Origin: Alphaproteobacteria bacterium
Lineage (GTDB): Bacteria > Pseudomonadota > Alphaproteobacteria > ATCC43930 > CGMCC-115725
NCBI GenBank assembly: GCA_028866355.1
Contig: JAGWIH010000082.1
Span: 1 to 8,696 of the forward strand
Direction: 5' to 3'
DNA: 8,696 nt
Position numbers and translations under genes: made by a program. Shown piece by piece: positions 1 to 6,105 of the stretch (its first letter is position 1; each line of letters starts with the position of its first letter). A model generated the notes under the pieces. That model saw nothing but the letters and a program-made list of their open reading frames with translations. It was not told the DNA's origin and did not search any database.

Positions 1-1
1 C

Positions 2-271
2 AAGGTCAATCAGATCGGCTCGCTCAGCGAGACGCTCGAGACCATGGCGCTGGCGCGCCGCGCCAATTACGCCCAGGTGATGTCGCACCGCTCGGGCGAA
101 ACCGAGGACGCGACCATCGCCGATCTCGCCGTCGGCACCAATTGCGGGCAGATCAAGACCGGCTCGTTGGCGCGCTCCGACCGGCTCGCCAAGTACAATC
201 AGCTCATCCGCATCGAGGAACAGCTCGGCAGCGCCGCCCGTTACCCTGGCCGCGCCGCATTCCGGCGTTGA
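2..271 (+). CDS. eno: Enolase, C-terminal part (5' end outside window)
   Basis: Enolase (phosphopyruvate hydratase) interconverts 2-phosphoglycerate and phosphoenolpyruvate in cytosolic glycolysis and gluconeogenesis. Only the last 89 codons are present, about a fifth of the usual length of roughly 425 residues; the frame is open to the left edge and ends at TGA 269-271. The visible protein opens with KVNQIGSLSETLET and contains the family block SHRSGETEDATIADLAVGTN, then GQIKTGSLARSDRLAKYNQL and the terminal AARYPGRAAF. The SHRSGET loop and the lysine of QIKTG are known substrate-binding elements of enolase, and all are intact. The next gene on the same strand is ftsB, 121 bp away, the usual neighbour of eno in Alphaproteobacteria. 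No terminator with a T run follows the stop, so read-through into ftsB is possible. The identification is secure. Confidence 0.97.
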   Translation, partial: KVNQIGSLSETLETMALARRANYAQVMSHRSGETEDATIADLAVGTNCGQIKTGSLARSDRLAKYNQLIRIEEQLGSAARYPGRAAFRR

Positions 272-275
272 TCAC

Positions 276-389
276 GAATCGGCGGATTACCTGAGATACG
301 ACCGCAGAGTCGCCTGACGACTCGTTGATTCCAAATCAGGGAATCGGAATTCATTTGACCCGGCGACTCGGCCGTGATTCAAACGAGTC
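276..389. promoter_or_regulatory. Cluster of eight GANTC (CcrM-type) methylation sites before ftsB
   Basis: Read directly, GANTC occurs at 276-280 (GAATC), 307-311 (GAGTC), 319-323 (GACTC), 327-331 (GATTC), 341-345 (GAATC), 365-369 (GACTC), 376-380 (GATTC) and 385-389 (GAGTC). That is eight sites in 114 bp, where chance at this base composition would give well under one. A hand scan of the other 8.5 kb found about ten. GANTC is the target of the cell-cycle methyltransferase CcrM in Alphaproteobacteria. There, the methylation state together with GcrA tunes promoters of division genes such as ftsZ and mipZ in Caulobacter. The cluster fills the space between eno and the division gene ftsB, so a methylation-sensitive promoter is a reasonable inference. 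I see only weak -35/-10 candidates inside it (TTGATT 325-330 and TTGACC 355-360, each with a poor -10). Confidence 0.6.
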
Positions 390-393
390 GTCA
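315..393 (+). repeat. Inverted repeat ending on the ftsB start codon, with competing stems
   Basis: TGACGACTCGTT (315-326) is perfectly complementary to AACGAGTCGTCA (382-393). After a one-base bulge (A381) and one mismatch, pairing continues to 331/376, leaving a loop of about 44 nt. The right arm covers the only weak Shine-Dalgarno-like GAG (385-387) and the A of the ftsB ATG (393). Two shorter stems exclude it: GAGTCG 307-312 with CGACTC 318-323 (5-nt loop), and CGACTCG 364-370 with CGAGTCG 384-390 (13-nt loop). If the transcript starts upstream of 307, these could act as alternative leader structures. Some of the complementarity comes from the clustered GANTC sites, but the 12-bp perfect arms go beyond the 5-bp motif. 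A regulatory role is inference only. Confidence 0.45.
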
Positions 394-713
394 TGGACGT
401 GTTGTATGCATTGCGCGCCCGCGCGCGGCAGATCGTCGGACCGGTGCTCGGCTTTACGCTGTGCGCCTATTTCGCTTATCACCTGGTCGAAGGCGATCGC
501 GGCTTGCTCGCGTTGTGGAACCTGCAAACCCAGGTGCGCGACGCGCAGGCCACGTTGAGCCAGCTCCAGGCCGAACGCGATCCGCTGGCCAAGCGCGTGT
601 CGCTGCTTCAGGGCGATCACATCGACCGCGATTTTCTCGACCAGCAGATCCGCGCGATGCTGAATTACGCCGCGCCGGGCGAACTCGTTATTTATTACCC
701 GCACGCGCACTAA
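393..713 (+). CDS. ftsB: FtsB/DivIC-family septum formation initiator (cell division)
   Basis: The 106-residue protein fits the small bitopic FtsB/DivIC family, which forms the FtsQ-FtsB-FtsL subcomplex of the divisome and helps activate septal peptidoglycan synthesis. Residues 1-13 are a short basic cytoplasmic tail (four arginines). Residues about 14-32 are one hydrophobic membrane segment. YHLVEGDRGLLAL (29-41) is the alphaproteobacterial family signature at the membrane exit, followed by a leucine-rich heptad stretch to about residue 72 that reads as a coiled coil. The tail carries DFLDQQIRAMLNYAAPGELVIYY, typical of the family. The ATG at 393 has only a weak upstream GAG (385-387), and that sits in an inverted-repeat arm. 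The gene lies between eno and pdhA, the conserved position in this class. Members are often annotated simply 'septum formation initiator'; assignment as FtsB rather than another DivIC-like protein is from length, signature and context. Confidence 0.9.
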   Translation: MDVLYALRARARQIVGPVLGFTLCAYFAYHLVEGDRGLLALWNLQTQVRDAQATLSQLQAERDPLAKRVSLLQGDHIDRDFLDQQIRAMLNYAAPGELVIYYPHAH

Positions 714-851
714 CCCGAGTCGATTGGTCTGACAGTTCGCGCGCGGCGCATCCGCTCGCGGAAAGATCACACGCCTAGACCGCTGGTCCACGATACGGTC
801 GCGCGCCTTAGGACCGGAACGCGACGGTCGTCCCATAAGCTTTTCAGACAT

Positions 852-872
852 CTTAACTGGAAACCAGTTAAG
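852..872. promoter_or_regulatory. Perfect 9-3-9 palindrome, candidate operator of the pdh operon
   Basis: CTTAACTGG (852-860) and CCAGTTAAG (864-872) are exact reverse complements separated by AAA. The palindrome lies in the AT-rich patch of the 282-bp ftsB-pdhA gap, just upstream of a TATAAC box (888-893), so it covers the place where a -35 element would sit. That placement suits a repressor or activator of pdh transcription. As RNA it could form a hairpin, but no T run follows directly, so a terminator is less likely. It resembles the PdhR/FadR-type (GntR family) TGG...CCA dyad but has three bases between GG and CC where those have five, so I do not name the regulator. The rest of the gap (714-837) is GC-rich with short scattered GACCG/CGGTC repeats and no coding signal that I trust. 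Confidence 0.5.
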
Positions 873-887
873 TTTCATTTTGCCTTG

Positions 888-893
888 TATAAC
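888..893 (+). promoter_or_regulatory. Candidate -10 box of the pdhA promoter
   Basis: TATAAC at 888-893 matches five of six bases of the sigma-70 -10 consensus and stands in the only strongly AT-rich stretch upstream of pdhA (about 838-920). No good -35 lies 16-18 bp upstream; that position is occupied by the right arm of the palindrome at 852-872, which would fit an activator-dependent or repressed promoter. Transcription would start near 900, giving a leader of about 95 nt before the pdhA ATG. The call rests on one hexamer and on context. Confidence 0.4.
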
Positions 894-995
894 AATCATT
901 TGTGAATAGTTTTATTGCATTGTTCGCGTTGGCTGGGTAGGGATAGCGGTGCGCCGCCGCGGTCGCTGCGTCGCCGCTGAATTCCGGGAGACACC

Positions 996-2024
996 ATGGC
1001 CGTAGCCGCCAAGCGCAAGCCCAAGTCCCGCCCCGACGAACCCGTCGAAGCCGAAGTCTCCGCCGAAAAACTGCTCGATCTCTACCGCGCCATGCTGCTC
1101 ATCCGCCGCTTCGAGGAGAAGGCGGGCCAGATGTACGGCATGGGGCTGATCGGCGGCTTCTGCCATCTCTATATCGGCGAAGAAGCGGTGGTCACCGGCG
1201 CGATGGCCGCCGTCGAGCCCGGCGACACCGTCATCACCGCCTATCGCGATCACGGACACATGCTGGCCTGCGGCATGGACCCGAAAGGCGTCATGGCCGA
1301 GCTCACCGGCCGCCGCACCGGCTATTCGCACGGCAAGGGCGGCTCGATGCACATGTTCTCGCGCGAGAAGAATTTCTTCGGCGGCCACGGCATCGTCGGC
1401 GCCTGCGTGCCGCTCGGCACCGGCTTGGGTTTCGCGCACCACTACCGCGACAACAAGCGCGTGTCGCTCACCTTCTTCGGCGACGGCGCAATGAACCAGG
1501 GCCAAGTCTACGAAAGCTTCAACATGGCGGCGTTGTGGAAGCTGCCGGTGGTCTACATCATCGAGAACAATCGCTATGGCATGGGCACGTCCATCGCGCG
1601 CTCTTCGGCGTCGCCCAATCTGTTCGGCCGCGCCGCGCCGTTCGGCATTCCCGGCCATCAGATCGACGGCATGAACGTGCTGGCGGTGATCGCGGCCGTG
1701 CAGGAAGCCGTCGAGTATGCGCGCAGCGGCAAAGGCCCGTACGTACTCGAGATGCTGACCTATCGCTATCGCGGCCATTCGATGTCCGATCCCGCCAAAT
1801 ACCGCAGCAAGGATGAAGTCAGCCGTATGCGCCAGGAGCACGACCCGATCGACCAGGTGCGCAAGCGTTTGATCGACGGCGGTCTTGCCGACGAAAATCG
1901 GCTCAAGGAGATCGACAACGCGGTCAAGGCGCAGATCACCGAAGCCGCCGATTTCGCGCAGCAGAGCCCCGAGCCCGATCCGAGCGAGCTGTGGACCGAC
2001 GTCTACGGCGAAGTGAGCGCCTGA
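996..2024 (+). CDS. pdhA: Pyruvate dehydrogenase E1 component, alpha subunit
   Basis: PdhA pairs with PdhB in the alpha2beta2 E1 enzyme, which decarboxylates pyruvate with thiamine diphosphate (ThDP) and passes the acetyl group to lipoyl-E2. It has 342 residues, normal for bacterial and mitochondrial E1alpha. After a charged leader (1-20), the fold starts at LLDLYRAMLLIRRFEE. The ThDP/Mg-binding motif runs from GDG (162-164) to ENN (190-192), the classic 31-residue span. YRYRGHSMSDP (256-266) is the loop that in mitochondrial E1alpha carries the regulatory phosphoserines; both serines (262, 264) are present, though bacteria generally lack the matching kinase. GGGAG at 986-990 stands 5 bp before the ATG, a good ribosome site that fixes this start. 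It is the first gene of the operon; its TGA (2022-2024) is followed after 2 bp by pdhB. Confidence 0.98.
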   Translation: MAVAAKRKPKSRPDEPVEAEVSAEKLLDLYRAMLLIRRFEEKAGQMYGMGLIGGFCHLYIGEEAVVTGAMAAVEPGDTVITAYRDHGHMLACGMDPKGVMAELTGRRTGYSHGKGGSMHMFSREKNFFGGHGIVGACVPLGTGLGFAHHYRDNKRVSLTFFGDGAMNQGQVYESFNMAALWKLPVVYIIENNRYGMGTSIARSSASPNLFGRAAPFGIPGHQIDGMNVLAVIAAVQEAVEYARSGKGPYVLEMLTYRYRGHSMSDPAKYRSKDEVSRMRQEHDPIDQVRKRLIDGGLADENRLKEIDNAVKAQITEAADFAQQSPEPDPSELWTDVYGEVSA

Positions 2025-2026
2025 CC

Positions 2027-3400
2027 ATGGTCGACATTCTGATGCCGGCGCTCTCGCCGACCATGACCGAGGGCAAGCTCGCCAAGTGGCACAAGCAGGT
2101 CGGCGATGCGATCAAGGCGGGCGACGTCCTCGCCGAGATCGAAACCGACAAAGCGACGATGGAATTCGAAGCGGTCGACGAGGGCACGCTCTCGGAAATT
2201 CTCGTGCCCGAAGGCAGTGAGCACATCGCCGTCAACGCGCCGATCGCGCGCATCGCCGGCGAAGGCGAGCCGGCGAAACCGGCTGCCGCCAAGTCGGCCG
2301 ATAAACCCGCAGCCCCGGCCGCGGCGAAAGCGCCAACGCAACCGCCGCAGACGGAAAAGGCGCCGCCGCCCGCGGCGCCGACGCCGCGCATCGAGCGCGA
2401 GGTCGAGTGGACCGGGCCGAGCACGACGCTGACGGTGCGCGATGCCTTGCGCGATGCCATGGCCGAAGAGATGCGCCGCGACGGCGATGTGTTCTTGATC
2501 GGCGAGGAAGTCGCCGAATATCAAGGCGCCTACAAGGTGAGTCAGGGTCTCCTCGCGGAGTTTGGCGCGCGCCGCGTCATCGACACGCCGATCTCGGAAC
2601 ATGCCTTCGCCGGTCTTGGCGTCGGCGCGGCGATGGCGGGCTTGCGTCCCATCGTCGAATTCATGACGTGGAATTTCGCCATGCAGGCGGTCGACCAGCT
2701 GGTCAATTCCGCGGCCAAGACGCGCTATATGTCCGGCGGCCAGATGAGCTGTCCGATCGTCTTCCGCGGCCCGAACGGCGCGGCTGCACGCGTGGCGGCG
2801 CAGCACAGCCAGGATTACGCTTCGTGGTACGCGCATGTGCCCGGCCTCAAAGTCATTGCGCCGTACACGGCCGCCGACCACAAGGGTCTGCTCAAGGCGG
2901 CGATCCGCGATCCCAATCCGGTGATCTTCCTCGAGAACGAAATCCTCTACGGCGCCAGCTTCCCGGTGCCGAACGACGCCGATTACATCGTGCCGATCGG
3001 CCGCGCGCGCATCGTGCGGCCCGGCGAGCACGTCACCATCACCGCCTATTCGCGCATGGTCGAAGTCGCCGAGCGCGCGGCCGATGCGCTGGCGGGCGAG
3101 GGCATCTCCGCCGAGGTGATCGATCTGCGCACGCTGCGGCCCTTGGATATTGAAACCATCGTCGACAGCGTCAAGAAAACCAACCGGCTGGTCTCGGTCG
3201 AGGAGGGCTGGGCCTTCGCCGGCATCGGTGCCGAGATCGCGGCGCAGATCATGGAGCACGCGTTCGACTGGCTCGATGCGCCGCCGGCACGCGTCGCCGG
3301 CAAGGACGTGCCGATGCCCTATGCCGCCAATCTCGAGCATCTCGCCTTGCCGCAGCCGGACGATATCGTCGCCGCGGCCAAAGCCGTCGGCTATCGCTGA
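2027..3400 (+). CDS. pdhB: Pyruvate dehydrogenase E1 component, beta subunit, with N-terminal lipoyl domain
   Basis: PdhB completes the E1 heterotetramer and contributes part of the ThDP site. The product is 457 residues, about 130 longer than a plain E1beta because of a fused lipoyl domain. Residues 1-80 are biotinyl/lipoyl-like, beginning MVDILMPALSPTMTEG, with the lipoylation lysine K42 in ETDKATM. Residues about 83-127 are an Ala/Pro/Lys-rich flexible linker. The E1beta core runs from about 133 to 457, with GEEVAEYQGAYKVSQGL (159-175) at the cofactor site, FMTWNFAMQAVDQ and a normal transketolase C-terminal domain. An in-frame TTG or GTG further upstream could lengthen it, but the ATG at 2027 begins exactly at the lipoyl motif and sits 2 bp after the pdhA stop, suggesting translational coupling. 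The fusion is typical of Alphaproteobacteria. Part of the lipoyl coding sequence is nearly identical to that of pdhC. Confidence 0.97.
   Translation: MVDILMPALSPTMTEGKLAKWHKQVGDAIKAGDVLAEIETDKATMEFEAVDEGTLSEILVPEGSEHIAVNAPIARIAGEGEPAKPAAAKSADKPAAPAAAKAPTQPPQTEKAPPPAAPTPRIEREVEWTGPSTTLTVRDALRDAMAEEMRRDGDVFLIGEEVAEYQGAYKVSQGLLAEFGARRVIDTPISEHAFAGLGVGAAMAGLRPIVEFMTWNFAMQAVDQLVNSAAKTRYMSGGQMSCPIVFRGPNGAAARVAAQHSQDYASWYAHVPGLKVIAPYTAADHKGLLKAAIRDPNPVIFLENEILYGASFPVPNDADYIVPIGRARIVRPGEHVTITAYSRMVEVAERAADALAGEGISAEVIDLRTLRPLDIETIVDSVKKTNRLVSVEEGWAFAGIGAEIAAQIMEHAFDWLDAPPARVAGKDVPMPYAANLEHLALPQPDDIVAAAKAVGYR
2120..2191 (+). repeat. 72-bp near-identical lipoyl-domain repeat, copy in pdhB
   Basis: Positions 2120-2191 match 3505-3576 in pdhC at 69 of 72 bases. 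The match includes an uninterrupted run of 32 bases (2120-2151), and all three differences are third-position synonymous changes (AAA/AAG, GAA/GAG, GAG/GAA). The encoded segment surrounds the lipoylated lysine. The preceding 84 bp of the same domain match at only about 69 of 84 by hand count. Homology of the two domains is expected; the sharp rise in nucleotide identity is what marks this block. Confidence 0.75.
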
Positions 3401-3408
3401 GCGCGCGC

Positions 3409-4698
3409 ATGCCGACGCAAATCCTCATGCCGGCGCTGTCGCCCACCATGACCGAGGGCAGCCTCGCCAAGTGGCACAAGAAGGAAGGCGACACAGTCAA
3501 AGCCGGCGACGTCCTCGCCGAGATCGAAACCGACAAGGCGACGATGGAATTCGAGGCGGTCGACGAAGGCACGCTCGGCCGCATCCTGGTGCCCGAAGGC
3601 ACGCAGCACGTCGCCGTCAACCAGCCGATCGCCGTGATCCTGGGCGAAGGCGAAAGCGCGTCCGACATCAAGGCGGCGCCGACGGCGAAACCTGCGCCCG
3701 CGCCGCCACCCAAAGCCGAAACGAAACCGGCCGCGCCGGCCGCGAAGCTGACGTCGGCACCGACACCGCAACCCGCGACCGCGGCGGCCCCGCGTCCCGC
3801 GGCGCCGCCGCGTGCCGGCGGCCGCGTCTTCGCCAGTCCGCTGGCACGCCGCTTGGCCCAGGACGCCAGGCTCGATCTCGCCAATCTGCGCGGCAGCGGC
3901 CCGCACGGCCGTATCGTCAAAGCCGACGTCGAAGCGGCGCGGGCGGGTGGCGGCGCCGCGCCCGGCATGCGCGCGCCGAGCTTTCGCAAGGAGCGCATCG
4001 TCGCCGAGATCGGCAATCTCGCTTATACCGAGGTTCCGCTCACCGGCATGCGCCGCACCATCGCCACGCGCATGGCGGAATCGATGGCGCATGCGCCGCA
4101 TTTCTTCCTCACCATCGATTGCGAAATCGACGCGTTGCTCAAGGCGCGGCAGGAGATCAACGAGGCCGCAGGCCTCAAGGTCTCGGTCAACGATTTCGTC
4201 ATCCGTGCCGCGGCGCTGACGTTGCGTCAGGTGCCGCTCGCCAATGCCTCGTATACGGACGACGCGATCCTGCGCTGGAACGACGTCAACGTCGCCGTCG
4301 CGGTCGCGCTCGACGACGGCCTGATCACGCCGATCGTCAAGAATGCCGACCGGAAGCGCGTGCCGGAAATCGCCGCCGAGATGCGCGATCTCGGCATGCG
4401 CGCGCGCCAGGGCAAGCTCAAGCTGTCGGAGTTCCAGGGCGGCACGTTCTCGATCTCCAACCTCGGCATGTATGGCGTGCGCGAATTCACGGCCGTGATC
4501 AACCCGCCGCAGGCGTGCATTCTTGCCGTCGGCGTCGGCGAAGAGCGGCCGGTGGCGCGTCACGGTGGCCTGGCGGTCGCCCATGTGATGACCTGCACGC
4601 TCGGCTGCGATCATCGCGTCCTCAACGGCGCCGAAGGCGCGGTCTGGCTGCAAGCGTTCAAGAAGCTGATCGAGGCGCCGGCGGCGCTGCTGGTCTAG
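3409..4698 (+). CDS. pdhC: Dihydrolipoamide acetyltransferase, E2 of pyruvate dehydrogenase
   Basis: E2 forms the core of the pyruvate dehydrogenase complex and moves the acetyl group from its lipoyl arm to coenzyme A. In its 429 residues, 1-80 are a lipoyl domain with K43 in ETDKATM. About 84-137 are an Ala/Pro linker. RVFASPLARRLAQD to VKADVEAA (139-177) is the peripheral-subunit-binding domain that docks E1/E3. From about 200 on is the acetyltransferase domain, with TFSISNLGMYG (346-356) and DHRVLNGAEGA (401-411), in which H402 is the catalytic histidine. The position usually filled by Asp in the HxxxDG motif is N406 here. A single lipoyl domain is usual for this class. The start lies 8 bp after the pdhB stop with no clear Shine-Dalgarno, so coupling to pdhB translation is likely. 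E2 of pyruvate rather than oxoglutarate or branched-chain complexes is inferred from the E1 genes alongside. Confidence 0.97.
   Translation: MPTQILMPALSPTMTEGSLAKWHKKEGDTVKAGDVLAEIETDKATMEFEAVDEGTLGRILVPEGTQHVAVNQPIAVILGEGESASDIKAAPTAKPAPAPPPKAETKPAAPAAKLTSAPTPQPATAAAPRPAAPPRAGGRVFASPLARRLAQDARLDLANLRGSGPHGRIVKADVEAARAGGGAAPGMRAPSFRKERIVAEIGNLAYTEVPLTGMRRTIATRMAESMAHAPHFFLTIDCEIDALLKARQEINEAAGLKVSVNDFVIRAAALTLRQVPLANASYTDDAILRWNDVNVAVAVALDDGLITPIVKNADRKRVPEIAAEMRDLGMRARQGKLKLSEFQGGTFSISNLGMYGVREFTAVINPPQACILAVGVGEERPVARHGGLAVAHVMTCTLGCDHRVLNGAEGAVWLQAFKKLIEAPAALLV
3505..3576 (+). repeat. 72-bp near-identical lipoyl-domain repeat, copy in pdhC
   Basis: This is the partner of the block at 2120-2191 in pdhB, in direct orientation about 1.39 kb downstream. 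It encodes the stretch from GDVLAEIETDKATM through VDEGTL, identical in both proteins. The distance and orientation would allow gene conversion, or deletion of the intervening pdhB core, by recombination. Confidence 0.75.
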
Positions 4699-4702
4699 GA
4701 GA
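4697..4702 (+). promoter_or_regulatory. Ribosome binding site of lpdA overlapping the pdhC stop
   Basis: AGGAGA at 4697-4702 is the strongest Shine-Dalgarno sequence in the operon and begins inside the pdhC stop codon TAG (4696-4698), 4 bp before the lpdA ATG at 4707. It fixes the lpdA start and suggests that E3 can be translated efficiently in its own right, unlike pdhC and lipA, which lack a clear site. Confidence 0.8.
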
Positions 4703-4706
4703 AACC

Positions 4707-6101
4707 ATGGCCGACACCTCTTTCGACGTGATCGTCATCGGCGGCGGGCCGGGCGGCTACGTCGCGGCTATACGTGCCGCCCAATTGGGTATGAAGACCG
4801 CAGTGGTCGAGCGCGAGCATCTCGGCGGTATCTGCCTCAATTGGGGCTGCATCCCGACGAAGGCGCTGCTGCGTACCTCCGAGATCAACCACCTGCTGCA
4901 CCAGCTCGGCGATTACGGCTTCAGCGCCAAGGACGTGTCGTTCGACCTGAAGAAGATCGTCGAGCGCTCGCGCAAAGTGGCGAATCAGCTGTCGTCCGGC
5001 GTCGGCTTCCTGATGAAGAAGAACAAGATCACCGTGTTCGACGGCAGCGCCGTGCTGGCCGGGAAGGGCAAGGTGAAGGTCAGCGGCAAGACCAGCGCCG
5101 ATCTCACGGCCAAGCACATCATCGTCGCCACCGGCGCGCGGGCACGTTCGCTACCGGGACTCGAGCCCGACGGCAAGCTGATCTGGACCTACAAAGAGGC
5201 GATGATTCCGTCCACCATGCCCAAGTCGATCCTCGTTGTCGGCTCAGGCGCCATCGGCATCGAATTCGCCAGCTTTTACCGCAATCTCGGCTGCGAGGTG
5301 ACGGTGGTCGAGGTGCTGGACCGCATCCTGCCGGTCGAGGACGAGGAGATTTCGGCTTTCGCGCGCAAGAGTTTCGAGAAACAGGGCATGACGATCCACA
5401 CCTCGGCGACGGTGAAGGCGCTGAAGAAGGGCGCCAACGACGTCACGGCGACCGTCGAGGCACAGGGAAAAAGCTTTGAAATCAAAGCTGAGCGGGTCAT
5501 TCTTGCGATCGGCATCGTCGGCAATGTCGAGAACATCGGCCTCGAAGGCACCAAGGTGAAGGTCGAGAAGACGCACATCGTGGTCGACAAATGGTGCGCG
5601 ACCGGCGAGGCCGGGGTTTACGCCATCGGCGACGTCATCGGACCGCCGTGGCTGGCGCACAAGGCGATGCATGAAGGCGTGCTGTGCGTCGAGCACATCG
5701 CCGGCCTCAACACCGCGCATCCATTGGACGTCAGAAATGTTCCGGGCTGCACCTATTGCATGCCGCAGGTGGCGAGCATCGGTCTGACCGAGAAAGCGGC
5801 GAAGGCCGCCGGCTATCAGGTCAAGGTCGGCCACTTCCCCTATATCGGCAACGGCAAGGCGATCGCGCTCGGCGAGCCAGAAGGCATGATCAAGACCGTG
5901 TTCGACGCCAAGACCGGCGAGTTGTTGGGTGCGCACATGATCGGCGCCGAAGTCACCGAGCTGATTCAGGGCTACGCCATCGCCAAGAGCTGTGAAAGCA
6001 CCGAACAGGAGCTGATGACGACCATCTTCCCGCATCCGACGCTGTCGGAAACGATGCACGAGGCGGTGCTTGAAGCCTATGGCCGCGCCCTTCACATCTG
6101 A
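4707..6101 (+). CDS. lpdA: Dihydrolipoyl dehydrogenase (E3)
   Basis: E3 is the flavoprotein that reoxidises dihydrolipoyl groups on E2 (and on the lipoyl domain of PdhB) and reduces NAD+. The 464-residue product has the full family architecture: FAD-binding IGGGPGGYVAA (11-21), the redox disulfide C43/C48 in GICLNWGCIPTK, the NAD-binding GSGAIGIEFASFY (179-191), the second FAD motif VYAIGDVIGPPWLAHKA, and the C-terminal dimerisation domain ending in HPTLSETMHEA, with H443 and E448 as the catalytic His-Glu pair. No extra N-terminal lipoyl domain is present. The start is set by AGGAGA 4 bp upstream and by the family-typical beginning. The frame happens to stay open far upstream of this ATG through pdhC, which is chance in GC-rich DNA. 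Because it is inside the pdh operon it presumably serves this complex, though one E3 may also serve the oxoglutarate and glycine systems. Confidence 0.98.
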   Translation: MADTSFDVIVIGGGPGGYVAAIRAAQLGMKTAVVEREHLGGICLNWGCIPTKALLRTSEINHLLHQLGDYGFSAKDVSFDLKKIVERSRKVANQLSSGVGFLMKKNKITVFDGSAVLAGKGKVKVSGKTSADLTAKHIIVATGARARSLPGLEPDGKLIWTYKEAMIPSTMPKSILVVGSGAIGIEFASFYRNLGCEVTVVEVLDRILPVEDEEISAFARKSFEKQGMTIHTSATVKALKKGANDVTATVEAQGKSFEIKAERVILAIGIVGNVENIGLEGTKVKVEKTHIVVDKWCATGEAGVYAIGDVIGPPWLAHKAMHEGVLCVEHIAGLNTAHPLDVRNVPGCTYCMPQVASIGLTEKAAKAAGYQVKVGHFPYIGNGKAIALGEPEGMIKTVFDAKTGELLGAHMIGAEVTELIQGYAIAKSCESTEQELMTTIFPHPTLSETMHEAVLEAYGRALHI

Positions 6102-6105
6102 CGGC

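Noticed and set aside
778..833. Rho-independent terminator after ftsB made from GACCG/CGGTC repeats (778-782, 796-800, 812-816, 825-829)
   Set aside because: The stems are only 5 bp and no T run follows at once; the nearest TTTT is about ten bases on at 841-844. It may be chance in GC-rich DNA.
853..871. CtrA box (TTAA-N7-TTAA)
   Set aside because: The two TTAA sequences are 11 bases apart in this palindrome, not 7.
852..872. PdhR or FadR operator
   Set aside because: The TGG and CCA half-sites are three bases apart where the known GntR-family sites have five, so the regulator cannot be named.
351..899. 182-codon open frame on the - strand over ftsB and the gap before pdhA
   Set aside because: It is antisense to a clear ftsB. 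The composition is Arg/Ala-rich and no family is recognised.
2003..3340. 445-codon open frame on the - strand opposite pdhB, with similar long ones opposite pdhA (912-1841), pdhC (3391-4653), lpdA (5244-6143) and lipA (5953-7032)
   Set aside because: These are mirror frames of high-GC coding genes, rich in Arg, His and Asp, with no domain or ribosome site. They are expected from codon bias in the real genes.
3150..4706. Open frame that continues far upstream of the lpdA ATG, giving an apparent protein of almost 1000 residues
   Set aside because: The upstream part is a shifted frame of pdhB and pdhC, is extremely Arg-rich and has no recognisable domain. AGGAGA and the FAD motif fix the lpdA start at 4707.
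6070..6105. Earlier lipA starts at TTG 6070 or ATG 6079
   Set aside because: They lie inside lpdA without a convincing ribosome site. ATG 6106 directly after the lpdA stop is the simpler choice, but ATG 6079 cannot be excluded.
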